NCBI GenBank assembly: GCA_002394165.1
Contig: DGTA01000096.1
Location: 4,065-26,566 of the forward strand
Length of the DNA: 22,502 nucleotides
DNA from: Lachnospiraceae bacterium UBA4348
Lineage (GTDB): Bacteria; Bacillota; Clostridia; Lachnospirales; Lachnospiraceae
Direction of reading: 5' to 3'
Shown piece after piece: positions 14,224 through 22,502 of this stretch. The translations under genes were made by a program, and so were the position numbers. Numbering within the stretch: position 1 is the stretch's first letter; each line of letters starts with the position of its first letter. The notes below the pieces were generated by a model. That model was given only the letters and a program-made list of their open reading frames with translations, was not told where the DNA came from and did no database searches.

Positions 14224-15891
14224 ATGAAGCTGACTTTTCTCGGTGCCACCCATGAGGTGACAGGCAGTTGTTTTTATCTGGAAGCCTGTGATAAGAAGAT
14301 CCTGATCGATTACGGTATGGAGCAGGGCGTGGATTACTTTGAGAACAAGCCCGTGCCGGTTCCTGCAAGCCAGATCGACATGGTGTTCCTGACGCATGCG
14401 CATATCGATCATTCCGGGAAGCTGCCGCTCCTTACGAAGGAGGGGTTTCACGGCCAGATCTTCGCCACGGAGGGGACGGAGAAGCTCTGTTCGATCATGC
14501 TGATGGACAGTGCGCATATCCAGGAGTCCGAGGCGGAATACAAGAGCCGGAAAAATGTCCGGGCCGGCGGAAAGGAAGTGGAGCCGCTCTATACGGTGGA
14601 GGATGCGCAGGATACGATGCGCTGCTTCGTGGGCGTACCCTACGGGAAGACGGTCCGGGTGGACAGCGGCATCACGATCCGCTTTATCGACGCCGGGCAT
14701 CTTCTGGGATCGGCCTCGATAGAGGTTACGGTCACGGAGGGGGAGGTTACGAAGAAGCTCCTGTTCTCCGGGGATATCGGAAATACGGACCAGCCGCTGC
14801 TGCGCGATCCGGCCATGCCCGAGGAGGCGGATTACGTGATCATGGAAGCCACCTACGGAAACAGGTTCCATGAAAAGCACGGAGATTATACGGTGGAGCT
14901 GGCGAAGGTGCTGCAGGAGACCTTCGACCGGGGCGGCAATGTGGTGATCCCCTCCTTCGCGGTGGGCAGGACCCAGGAGATGCTGTACTTTATCCGCCAG
15001 ATCAAGGAAAAGAACATGGTCACCGGGCATGACGGCTTCGAAGTGTGGGTGGACTCACCGCTCGCGATCGAGGCGACCGGCGTCTTTATGGACAGGATGT
15101 ACAGTGACCTGGACGAGGAAGCCGAGGCGCTGCTGCACAAAGGCATCAACCCGATCAGCTTCAACGGGCTGCGCACTGCGGTCACGGCGGACGAGTCGAA
15201 GGCGATCAACGAGGATACTCAGCCGAAGGTCATCATATCCGCTAGCGGCATGTGCGAAGCCGGCCGGATCAGGCATCACCTCAAGCACAACCTGTGGCGT
15301 GAGCAGAGCACCATCCTCTTTGTGGGCTATCAGTCGGTGGGCACGCTGGGGCGTGCGCTGACGGAGGGAGCCGATAAAGTAAAACTCTTCGGAGAGGAGA
15401 TCGCTGTGGAAGCGCAGATCCTGGTGCTGCCGGGCATCAGCGGTCATGCGGACTGCGCCGGGCTGCTCGCCTGGGCGGGGGCTTTAAAGAGAAAACCCGA
15501 AAAGGTCTTTGTGGTTCACAGCGAGGACCAGACGGCGATCGAGTTTTGCGGGAAGCTGAAGGAGAATTTCGGATATGAGGCGGATGCGCCTTATTCCGGG
15601 ACCGAGTTCGACCTGGCGCAGGGAAGATACCTGCTGGAGGCAGAACCGGTAAGACTTCGGAGCAAGAAAGAAGAGGACGCCAAAGAGACGGCCCGCAAGG
15701 CGGAGCTTACGATGGGCGCCTACACGGACGGCGCGCCGACCGCTCCGATCTCCGCCGTCTATGTGCATCTGGTCAGGGCAGCGTCCCGCCTGATGCGGCT
15801 GATCGAGCGCTACACCGACGGAGGCTCCGCGGACCTGAAGAAATTCACGCGCGAGGTCAACGACCTGTGCGAGCGCTGGGAAAGGAAATAG
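14224..15891 (+). CDS. Beta-CASP metallo-beta-lactamase ribonuclease
   Basis: Zinc-dependent nuclease of the beta-CASP group (Ysh1/CPSF73-like bacterial family), 555 residues, presumed to act on RNA in the cytoplasm. The metallo-beta-lactamase motif is HAHIDHSG (His58, His60, Asp62, His63). Further metal ligands are His159 in DAGHLLGSAS and Asp184 in FSGDIG. The beta-CASP motifs are Glu208 in EATYGNR (motif A), His351/His352 in RHHLKHNL (B) and His408 in SGHAD (C). An extra ~60-residue C-terminal segment (TMGAYTDGAPT to the end) is helical and charged. The open frame extends upstream to 14026 through the repeat. ATG 14224 is chosen because AAGGAG (14211-14216), a strong promoter just upstream and the family N-terminus MKLTFLGATHEVTGSCF all fit it. 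Confidence 0.93.
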   Translation: MKLTFLGATHEVTGSCFYLEACDKKILIDYGMEQGVDYFENKPVPVPASQIDMVFLTHAHIDHSGKLPLLTKEGFHGQIFATEGTEKLCSIMLMDSAHIQESEAEYKSRKNVRAGGKEVEPLYTVEDAQDTMRCFVGVPYGKTVRVDSGITIRFIDAGHLLGSASIEVTVTEGEVTKKLLFSGDIGNTDQPLLRDPAMPEEADYVIMEATYGNRFHEKHGDYTVELAKVLQETFDRGGNVVIPSFAVGRTQEMLYFIRQIKEKNMVTGHDGFEVWVDSPLAIEATGVFMDRMYSDLDEEAEALLHKGINPISFNGLRTAVTADESKAINEDTQPKVIISASGMCEAGRIRHHLKHNLWREQSTILFVGYQSVGTLGRALTEGADKVKLFGEEIAVEAQILVLPGISGHADCAGLLAWAGALKRKPEKVFVVHSEDQTAIEFCGKLKENFGYEADAPYSGTEFDLAQGRYLLEAEPVRLRSKKEEDAKETARKAELTMGAYTDGAPTAPISAVYVHLVRAASRLMRLIERYTDGGSADLKKFTREVNDLCERWERK

Positions 15892-15942
15892 ACAGTCTTG
15901 AACAGAACCCTGGCAGCTCCCGGAAAAGGGAAAAGAAAAACC

Positions 15943-17106
15943 ATGCGGTGCCTGCTGGCGCTTGGCGCCGTCCTGTGCCTGACCGGGTGCGGGCGGCTCA
16001 ACGCGGTGGCGGTTCAGAGCGGCCTGATCGAAAGCCCGTACTATCATCTCGGGGACACCACGTGGGACAACGGCGGGGTGGAGGAATACTGGTTCAACCA
16101 GATCCCGAGCGAGATGAACGAGACTTACCGCGAGCTGTATGAGCGCCTGGTGAACAACGAGGACGAAGCCAACATGTACGCCAGGATGGACGCCGACAAC
16201 TTCTGGAAGATCTACTATGCCATCCTCGCCGACCATCCGGAGATCTTCTGGCTCGGAGACGTGGACTCCGAGGCCGTGGCCGGCGGAAATACAAGCTACA
16301 CGGACATTTCGGGCAAGATCGTCAAGTACTCGATGTCAAGCGTCGTTCCGCTTCAGGAGCGGGAGAGCATGAAGCAGCAGCTGGAGGCGGCTGCCGACGA
16401 GTGCATCCGGCAGATCCCGGAAGGCGCCGGGGATTATGAGAAGATCCGGTTCGTATATGATTATCTGGTGGATCTGGTGGACTACGACCTGTCCGCTCCC
16501 TACAACCAGAACGTCCAGAGCGCGCTGCTTAACCACCGCAGCGTCTGCGCCGGATACTCCAGGGCATTCCAGTATATCCTGCACCGGATGGGGATGTTCT
16601 GCACCTATGTGACCGGGACGATCGAAAACGGCGGAGACCACGCCTGGAACATCGTCCGGATAAACGGTCAGTATTACAATGTGGACGTGACCTGGGGCGA
16701 TCCCTTCTTTGAGGGAGGCCCGAAGGTGGAAGGATACCGCAACTACAACTATCTTTGCTGTCCGGACAGCGTTCTGTACAGGACGCACACGCCGAAGGAG
16801 GATTTTGGCCTGCCCGGGTGTACCGATGACAGCCTTGACTACTACCGGATGACCGGCCGGTATTATCCGGTCTTTGACTACGATGAGATCTATCAGGTGC
16901 TGATGAACAGCGTCTGGAACGGGGAGCCGTCGGTGACCATGAAATTCGGGTCCGCCGAGGCCTACCAAAGCGCCGTCTACGAGATGTTCAGCAACGGCAT
17001 GCTCTATGACGCGACCGCGTACCTGATGGAGATGAACGGACGCACCACCTGGCAGTATACCTACCAGACGGATGAGGACTTTAATCTGGTGACAGTCTTC
17101 TGGTAA
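15943..17106 (+). CDS. Transglutaminase-like domain lipoprotein
   Basis: Predicted cell-surface lipoprotein, 387 residues from this start. The signal MRCLLALGAVLCLTGC ends in a lipobox (LTGC, lipidated Cys16). A TTG at 15898 with AAAGGA upstream would add 15 residues of basic sequence; the ATG gives a more ordinary signal peptide but has a weaker ribosome binding site, so the start is uncertain. The C-terminal half holds a transglutaminase/protease-like core: Cys202 in SVCAGYSRAFQYILHRMG, His233 in GGDHAWNIVRING, and Asp248 in YYNVDVTWGDP. That is the intact Cys-His-Asp triad. Such domains act as cysteine peptidases or crosslinking/deamidating enzymes, often on the cell wall or peptides. It sits 51 bases after the RNase gene and 36 before a large membrane-anchored protein, and probably works with the latter at the cell surface. 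Confidence 0.85.
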   Translation: MRCLLALGAVLCLTGCGRLNAVAVQSGLIESPYYHLGDTTWDNGGVEEYWFNQIPSEMNETYRELYERLVNNEDEANMYARMDADNFWKIYYAILADHPEIFWLGDVDSEAVAGGNTSYTDISGKIVKYSMSSVVPLQERESMKQQLEAAADECIRQIPEGAGDYEKIRFVYDYLVDLVDYDLSAPYNQNVQSALLNHRSVCAGYSRAFQYILHRMGMFCTYVTGTIENGGDHAWNIVRINGQYYNVDVTWGDPFFEGGPKVEGYRNYNYLCCPDSVLYRTHTPKEDFGLPGCTDDSLDYYRMTGRYYPVFDYDEIYQVLMNSVWNGEPSVTMKFGSAEAYQSAVYEMFSNGMLYDATAYLMEMNGRTTWQYTYQTDEDFNLVTVFW

Positions 17107-17142
17107 AACCGGAAACGGTATTGACGAGAGGTTTGAATATAT

Positions 17143-19605
17143 ATGAGAAGCACGCTGATCAGAATCAGGAACTTCATACTGCGGATCCTGTTTTTACTGC
17201 TGGTTCTGGTCGTATCCATCATCATTTTTGAAAACATGATCAACAAGGCGCTTCCCGAGAGCGCGGTGACAATGGAGAACTCCACGTTCCCGACCATCTG
17301 CATGGAGCGGGGGAATGTGAGCTTCAACCGGCTGTACGGGTACGCCGATGAGATGGATGTGACAAGAATGCGCGATACCATCACGCCGCTGCAGAGCGAC
17401 CGCAGCATCGGCATCCGGATCCAGACGTATTCCGTAAAGGTCGACTCGGTCTCCTACGAAGTGCTGCCCCTGGACGGATCGCCGGCCCTGGAGAATACCA
17501 AGGTCATCCATATCAATCAGGAGAGCGATGAGCTGACGGCCACGATCACCCTGCAGAACAAGATGCTGATGAATCAGGAGTACGCGCTGAAGATCCAGCT
17601 CACCACCGGCGGGAGAAACATCTATTATTATACGAGAGTTATCCTGGCCGATGCGCTCCACACGGATGATTACCTGAATTTCGTGAGCGGGTTCTATGAC
17701 AAGACCGTCAACCGCACGGACCTTGGCACCGTCGGTGCCGCCGTGGAGCCGGACGATACGACGGACGAGGATGCGACGCTGGCGAGGATGGACATCCACG
17801 ACAGCGTGGATACGCTGACCTGGGGCAACCTGTTCCCGACGATCTACTACAAGCCGACGCCGCGCATCTGCGAGATCAACAGCAAGACGGCGTCCCTGAC
17901 GATGGAATACAGGATCGCCGCCACCGGGGAGAACGGGGTGACGGAGATCTACAACGTCAACGAGTTCTACCGGGTGCGATTCACCGACAGCCGTGTGTTC
18001 CTGCTGAACTTCGAGCGGTCCACGGACGAAGTGTTCAACCCGGACAACAACGTGATCACCGAGAAGGGGATCCGGCTGGGGATCACGGGCAAGGACGTCA
18101 ACTTCAAGACGGACGAGAATAACCGGATCATCGCGTTCGTGCAGCAGAATGAGCTGTGGTCCTACGAGCGCAGCAGCGGAAAGCTGACACAGATCTTCAG
18201 CTTCCCCCAGAAGGAAAACATGGACCTGAGGGACTTCCATAACGGCTGTGATTTCAGGATCATGAAGGTGGCCGCAAACGGCGATGTGTGGTTTGTGATC
18301 GCCGGCCGGATGAACCGCGGCGAGCACGAGGGCGAAAACGGAGTCTCCCTGTGCTATTACGACTCGGCGACGGCCATGACGGAGGAGAAACTGTTCGTAC
18401 AGACGGTCGTTGACCGGGAGATGCTCAGGCGGGATGTGGACGCGCTCACCTATGTGACGGACGACGGCGCTTATTTCTACCTGCAGCTCGAGCAGCAGCT
18501 CGTGAGGATCCGGATCGCCGACCATCAGATCAAGGTCATGGCGGAAAACATTATCGAGGGCGGAAGCGCCTCATCGGAGAGCGGCCGCTACTATGCCTGG
18601 ATCAGCGGAGATGATCCCACGAAGGCGCAGGAGATGTACTTCGCCGATCTTGAAACGGGCAATATCGAGACTATCGAAGCCGCGGCGAAGGCAAAGATCA
18701 AGCCGGTGTGTTTTATGAATGAAGACCTGGTCTACGGCCAGGCCTGGGATGAGGACCTGGCGCGGGCTTCTCTCTCGAGCGGATATTTCCCCATGTACCA
18801 GCTGGTGATCCGCAGCGGGGAGGGCGAGATCCTGAAGGAATACACCCCGAGGGGATGCCGCGTGACGAAGGCGGTCCTGTCCGATCATCTGCTCCGGCTC
18901 ACGAGAGTGAGGCTCAACGCGGCGAAGACCGGCCTGGAGGCCTACACGGATGATGAGATCGTCGATACGAACACCTCCTCCTCGGTGGCGGTGGGTATCG
19001 CGACATCCGCTTCGAGCCGCAAGCTCAATGAAGTGTTCCTGCGGACAGGCGGCACGATCTCGGATACGTCCGCCGCGCTGGTGTACAGCAAGATCATCCG
19101 GCCGTCTTCTTCGCGGAGCGTGAGGGTGGAGCCTGCCGGCGACGTGAAGCCGCTTTACACGGTCTACGCCCACGGCGGTCTGTATGATATCTTCTACAGG
19201 GCGAATGAGGCGGTGGACTGCGCCGACAAGAATGTGGGCGTGGCGCTGCTCTCGTCCAGGGACTACCTGTGGGTGAGAGGAATGGTGCCGGTGACGGCCC
19301 AGATCGCGCTCGACAAGGTACCGGAAGTCCTGAAGGCGGGCGTGACGGATATCAGCCAGATCACGCAGGCGGGCCAGATCGGCCTTGACCTGAGCGGCTG
19401 TACCCTCGAGCAGGTCCTGAACTTCGTCGGCAGCGGAAGGCCGGTCGCGGCCATCACCGAGAAGGGACCGGTCACGATCGTCGGATTTGATGAATTCAAC
19501 ACTCATCTGCTCGACCCGGGCGGTGAAGAGTGGTATTATTACGGAATCAATGATTCCACAGAGATGTTTGAGAAACAGGGCAATCAATTCTTTGCCTGCG
19601 GCTGA
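17143..19605 (+). CDS. Large membrane-anchored extracytoplasmic protein with C-terminal C39-peptidase-like region
   Basis: 820 residues; no confident family name. Basic residues (MRSTLIRIRNFILR) followed by a single hydrophobic helix (about residues 13-30) suggest an uncleaved signal anchor with the rest outside. Residues ~60-330 look like beta-rich domains. Residues ~335-620 hold repeated strand patterns that mention a readout-like style (NNRIIAFVQQNELWSYERSSGKLTQI; ANGDVWFVIAGRMN; YYAWISGDDPTKAQEMYFADLETGNIETI), resembling WD40/TolB-like propeller blades. The final ~120 residues (LDLSGCTLEQVLNFVGSGRPVAAI... VTIVGFDEFNTHLLDP) resemble the second half of papain-like C39 domains, but without the expected His before the VGFD strand, so activity is doubtful. 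All of this is pattern reading. AGAGG (17127-17131) precedes ATG 17143. It follows the transglutaminase-like lipoprotein directly. Confidence 0.75.
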   Translation: MRSTLIRIRNFILRILFLLLVLVVSIIIFENMINKALPESAVTMENSTFPTICMERGNVSFNRLYGYADEMDVTRMRDTITPLQSDRSIGIRIQTYSVKVDSVSYEVLPLDGSPALENTKVIHINQESDELTATITLQNKMLMNQEYALKIQLTTGGRNIYYYTRVILADALHTDDYLNFVSGFYDKTVNRTDLGTVGAAVEPDDTTDEDATLARMDIHDSVDTLTWGNLFPTIYYKPTPRICEINSKTASLTMEYRIAATGENGVTEIYNVNEFYRVRFTDSRVFLLNFERSTDEVFNPDNNVITEKGIRLGITGKDVNFKTDENNRIIAFVQQNELWSYERSSGKLTQIFSFPQKENMDLRDFHNGCDFRIMKVAANGDVWFVIAGRMNRGEHEGENGVSLCYYDSATAMTEEKLFVQTVVDREMLRRDVDALTYVTDDGAYFYLQLEQQLVRIRIADHQIKVMAENIIEGGSASSESGRYYAWISGDDPTKAQEMYFADLETGNIETIEAAAKAKIKPVCFMNEDLVYGQAWDEDLARASLSSGYFPMYQLVIRSGEGEILKEYTPRGCRVTKAVLSDHLLRLTRVRLNAAKTGLEAYTDDEIVDTNTSSSVAVGIATSASSRKLNEVFLRTGGTISDTSAALVYSKIIRPSSSRSVRVEPAGDVKPLYTVYAHGGLYDIFYRANEAVDCADKNVGVALLSSRDYLWVRGMVPVTAQIALDKVPEVLKAGVTDISQITQAGQIGLDLSGCTLEQVLNFVGSGRPVAAITEKGPVTIVGFDEFNTHLLDPGGEEWYYYGINDSTEMFEKQGNQFFACG

Positions 19606-19615
19606 GGAGGCTTTT

Positions 19616-21916
19616 ATGATCAGACTTTATGAGAACGGCGTCTGGCTCCTGAACGGGACGCAGCTGATGACAAACGAGGAAATGCTCCGGGGCGGAGCGG
19701 CGGATCCCGAACAGGGCAGGAAGGGGACCATGGCCTGGTCGATCCTTGATGCCCACAATACTTCCGGCAGCATGGATGCGCTCAGGATCAAATTTGACAA
19801 GCTGACCAGCCATGACATTACCTTTGTGGGGATCATCCAGACGGCAAGAGCGTCCGGGCTGGAGAAGTTCCCGGTCCCCTATGTGCTGACCAACTGCCAC
19901 AATTCGCTGTGCGCGGTGGGCGGGACCATCAACGAGGATGACCACATGTTCGGCCTTTCCGCGGCCAGGCGCTACGGCGGCGTTTACGTCCCGCCGCACC
20001 AGGCGGTCATTCACCAATACGCCAGGGAGATGCTCGCCGAGAGCGGCGGCATGATCCTGGGAAGCGATTCCCATACCCGCTACGGCGCCCTGGGTACCAT
20101 GGCGGTCGGTGAGGGCGGTCCCGAACTGGTCAAGCAGCTGCTGGGGCAGACCTATGATATCGGCAGGCCCGGCGTGGTGGCCGTGTACCTGACCGGAAAG
20201 CCGGCAAAGGGCGTGGGCCCGCAGGACGTGGCGCTGGCCATCATCGGCGCCGTGTTCAAGAATGAATATGTCAAGAATAAGGTGATGGAGTTCGTGGGGC
20301 CTGGCGTTGCGAATCTCAGTGCTGATTTCAGGATCGGCGTGGATGTGATGACGACCGAGACCACCTGCCTGAGTTCGATCTGGCAGACGGATGAGACCAT
20401 CCGCGAGTTCTATCAGATCCACGGCCGGGAGGAGAGCTACAGAGAGCTTAAGCCCGCCGCCGCGGCTTACTACGACGGGTGCGTGTACGTGGACCTCGAC
20501 AAGGTCGAGCCTATGATCGCGATGCCCTTCCATCCGAGCAACACCTATACCATCCGGGAACTGAAAGAGAACCTGGAGGATATCCTGGCAGCCACAGAGG
20601 AAGCGGCGAAGGTCAGCTTCGGGGCGAAAGTCGACTTCTCCCTGCGCAGCAAGATCCGCGGCGGAGACCTCATGGTGGACCAGGGGATCATCGCCGGCTG
20701 CGCCGGCGGCGGTTTTGAAAATATCTGTGCGGCGGCCGACATCCTGCAGGGCAGGTTCATCGGCGCGGACGCATTTACCTTGAGTGTCTATCCGGCCAGC
20801 ACGCCGATCTACCGCGAGCTGGCGCTGAACGGACGGCTCGCCTCCCTGATCGAGTCCGGCGCGGTCGTGAAGACCGCCTTCTGCGGACCGTGCTTCGGTG
20901 CGGGCGATACGCCGGCCAACAACGCGTTCAGCATCCGTCACTCGACCAGGAACTTCCCCAACCGTGAGGGCTCCAAGGTACAGAACGGGCAGATCGCTTC
21001 CGTGGCGCTGATGGATGCGCGCTCGATCGCGGCGACGGCCGCCAATGGTGGACGCCTGACATCCGCGGCGGAGATGGATGTGGAGTACACCGGGCCGGTT
21101 TACCATTTTGACTCAAAGATCTATGCCAACCGAGTCTTTGACAGCCACGGAAAGGCAGACCCGAGTGTGGAACTGGTCATGGGACCGAACATCAAAGACT
21201 GGCCCGTGATGCAGCCGCTTCCCGAGAACCTTCTGCTGAAGGTGGTCAGCGAGATCCATGATCCGGTGACCACGACCGACGAGCTGATCCCCTCAGGGGA
21301 GACCAGTTCCTACCGGTCCAATCCGCTCGGGCTGGCCGAGTTCACACTCTCCAGGAAGGATCCGGCTTACGTCGGGGAGGCCAAGAAGGTGCAGCTGGCC
21401 CAGAAGGCCATTGAAAACGGGGAGGATCCCGCAGCGGCCCTGCCGGAAGCCGGACAGGTCCTCAGGGCTGTCGCAGAGGCTTTCCCGCAGGCGGTACCGT
21501 CGGGGAAAGCGGACGGAAGAACGCCCGGAGCGCTGGGGATCGGCAGTGTGATCTACGCCGTGAAGCCCGGGGACGGCTCCGCCAGGGAGCAGGCCGCATC
21601 GTGCCAGAAAGTGCTGGGCGGCTGGGCCAACATCGCCGGAGAGTATGCCACCAAGCGCTACCGCTCCAACCTGATCAACTGGGGAATGCTGCCGCTGACC
21701 TGCGCTGCCGGCGTGGATGATCTTCCCTTCAGGAAAGGAGACTGGCTGCTTTTGCCCGGGATCCGCAAGGTCCTGGCGGAGGGCAGGATGCCGGAGGCTT
21801 ATGTGATCAGGGACGGCGCCCTGACAAAAACGGAGCTGACAATGGGAGCGCTTACACAGGATGAACGCCAGATCATCCTCGACGGGTGCCTGATCAACTA
21901 TAACAGACAGGAGTGA
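19616..21916 (+). CDS. Aconitase-superfamily hydratase
   Basis: Fe-S hydro-lyase of the aconitase superfamily, 766 residues, presumably cytoplasmic. The three cluster cysteines are Cys362 in AGCAGGGFENI and Cys423 and Cys426 in FCGPCFGAG. The active-site signature is GSDSHTRYGALGTMAVGEGG (149-168). The upstream TNCHNSLC (92-99) is also distinctive. The C-terminal swivel domain is on the same chain: GSVIYAVKPGDGSAREQAAS holds the GxGSxRE substrate loop, shorter than GxGSSREH of classic aconitase. A spacer segment (residues about 560-640) is acidic and alanine-rich. Sequence details differ enough from AcnA/AcnB and LeuC that the substrate (citrate, homologue or other hydroxy acid) is not assigned. 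The frame runs upstream to 19487, but GAGGAGG (19604-19610) and the end of the preceding gene at 19605 fix ATG 19616. Confidence 0.9.
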   Translation: MIRLYENGVWLLNGTQLMTNEEMLRGGAADPEQGRKGTMAWSILDAHNTSGSMDALRIKFDKLTSHDITFVGIIQTARASGLEKFPVPYVLTNCHNSLCAVGGTINEDDHMFGLSAARRYGGVYVPPHQAVIHQYAREMLAESGGMILGSDSHTRYGALGTMAVGEGGPELVKQLLGQTYDIGRPGVVAVYLTGKPAKGVGPQDVALAIIGAVFKNEYVKNKVMEFVGPGVANLSADFRIGVDVMTTETTCLSSIWQTDETIREFYQIHGREESYRELKPAAAAYYDGCVYVDLDKVEPMIAMPFHPSNTYTIRELKENLEDILAATEEAAKVSFGAKVDFSLRSKIRGGDLMVDQGIIAGCAGGGFENICAAADILQGRFIGADAFTLSVYPASTPIYRELALNGRLASLIESGAVVKTAFCGPCFGAGDTPANNAFSIRHSTRNFPNREGSKVQNGQIASVALMDARSIAATAANGGRLTSAAEMDVEYTGPVYHFDSKIYANRVFDSHGKADPSVELVMGPNIKDWPVMQPLPENLLLKVVSEIHDPVTTTDELIPSGETSSYRSNPLGLAEFTLSRKDPAYVGEAKKVQLAQKAIENGEDPAAALPEAGQVLRAVAEAFPQAVPSGKADGRTPGALGIGSVIYAVKPGDGSAREQAASCQKVLGGWANIAGEYATKRYRSNLINWGMLPLTCAAGVDDLPFRKGDWLLLPGIRKVLAEGRMPEAYVIRDGALTKTELTMGALTQDERQIILDGCLINYNRQE

Positions 21917-21922
21917 TCGATC

Positions 21923-22502
21923 ATGGAAAAGAAGAAATACTATATTACGACAGCCATCGCCTACGCATCGGGCAAACCGCACATCGGCAACACCTACGAG
22001 ATCGTGCTGGCGGACGCCATTGCCAGGTTCCGCAGAGCGGAGGGATACGATGTGTTCTTCCAGACCGGAACCGACGAGCATGGCCAGAAGATCGAGCAGA
22101 AAGCCGCCGACAAGGGGATCACGCCGAAGGAGTTCGTGGATGAGGCGGCTGGTGAGATCAAACGGATCTGGGACCTGATGAACACCTCCTACGACAAGTT
22201 CATCCGGACCACCGACGATTATCATGAGAAGCAGGTCCAGAAGATCTTCAAGAAGCTCTATGACCAGGGCGATATCTATAAAGGAAGCTATGAGGGCTGG
22301 TACTGCACTCCCTGCGAGTCTTTCTGGACCCAGTCCCAGCTCGTCGACGGCAAATGCCCGGACTGCGGCAGGCCCGTGGCGAAGGCATCCGAGGAGGCCT
22401 ATTTCTTTAAGATGAGCAAATATGCCGACCGCTTGATCGAGCATATCAATACTCATCCGGAATTTATCCAGCCCGTTTCCAGGAAGAACGAGATGATGAA
22501 CA
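21923..22502 (+). CDS. metG: Methionine--tRNA ligase (3' partial)
   Basis: Class I aminoacyl-tRNA synthetase that charges tRNA-Met; only the first 193 residues are inside the window. The start MEKKKYYITTAIAYASGKPHIGNTYEIVLADAIARF carries the ATP-binding HIGH-type motif (PHIGN). Then come GYDVFFQTGTDEHGQKIEQKA, DKFIRTTDDYHEK and the zinc knuckle CTPCESFW...CPDC, which contains four cysteines. The KMSKS motif and anticodon domain lie beyond the edge. AGGAG (21909-21913) precedes ATG 21923, six bases after the hydratase stop, so the two are probably co-transcribed. Confidence 0.96.
   Translation, partial: MEKKKYYITTAIAYASGKPHIGNTYEIVLADAIARFRRAEGYDVFFQTGTDEHGQKIEQKAADKGITPKEFVDEAAGEIKRIWDLMNTSYDKFIRTTDDYHEKQVQKIFKKLYDQGDIYKGSYEGWYCTPCESFWTQSQLVDGKCPDCGRPVAKASEEAYFFKMSKYADRLIEHINTHPEFIQPVSRKNEMMN

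Noticed and set aside
19487..19615. Upstream extension of the hydratase frame
   Set aside because: It overlaps the 3' end of the preceding gene in another frame; GAGGAGG before ATG 19616 and the family N-terminus fix the start.
19547..21106. 519-codon minus-strand frame across the hydratase
   Set aside because: It is a shadow of the GC-rich coding strand. The plus-strand frame has the cluster cysteines and active-site motifs.

Overview
The window looks like a chromosomal segment of a fairly GC-rich Clostridia species (Bacillota), probably in or near the Lachnospirales. The basis is strong AGGAGG-type ribosome binding sites, sigma-A-type promoters, short intergenic gaps and the protein families present. 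The placement is an inference from gene style, not from a marker gene. Apart from a small toxin-antitoxin pair and a family of palindromic repeats, the gene content is housekeeping and metabolic.

Layout. (1) 1-5431: a co-directional sugar/polyol cluster. It holds an RbsA/MglA-type ATPase (5' end cut by the window), an RbsC-type permease, a secreted solute-binding protein, an SDR dehydrogenase and a zinc-dependent sorbitol/xylitol-dehydrogenase-like enzyme. The likely flow is uptake of a sugar or sugar alcohol followed by NAD(P)-linked oxidation. (2) 5429-5693: palindromic element copy 1, between convergent genes. (3) 5701-6633 (minus): an AEC-family carrier, with a divergent regulatory region to 6868 that contains a perfect 9-bp-arm inverted repeat. 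(4) 6869-9673: an antitoxin/RelE-like toxin pair, then an Ldh-type malate/lactate dehydrogenase, a rhomboid protease and a HIT protein, all tightly spaced. (5) 9680-9946: palindromic element copy 2, again between convergent genes. (6) 9944-11002 (minus): murG. (7) 11193-13792: modA-modB-modC molybdate transporter. (8) 13796-14156: palindromic element copy 3 plus a degenerate tail. (9) 14224-17106 and 17143-19605: a beta-CASP metallo-beta-lactamase RNase, a transglutaminase-like lipoprotein and a large membrane-anchored extracytoplasmic protein. (10) 19616-22502: an aconitase-superfamily hydratase and the start of metG (cut by the window).

The most unusual content is the dispersed ~265-272 bp element. 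Each copy is an imperfect inverted repeat beginning TGACAGGGG and ending in its complement. Its architecture is outer stem, internal loop, long middle stem, internal loop, short stem, internal loop and a GCGCAC/GTGCGC tip. The three copies differ at several paired positions by matched changes on both arms, so the pairing itself appears to be maintained. The internal loops and tip keep their sequence even where the arms of copy 3 have diverged. All copies start at or a few bases after a stop codon. Two genes (the zinc dehydrogenase and murG) take their stop codon from the element's terminal TGACAG. I do not recognise it as a named element; a structured bidirectional RNA or terminator, or a non-autonomous mobile palindrome, are the leading readings.

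No tRNA, rRNA, CRISPR array, complete insertion sequence or prophage gene was seen.
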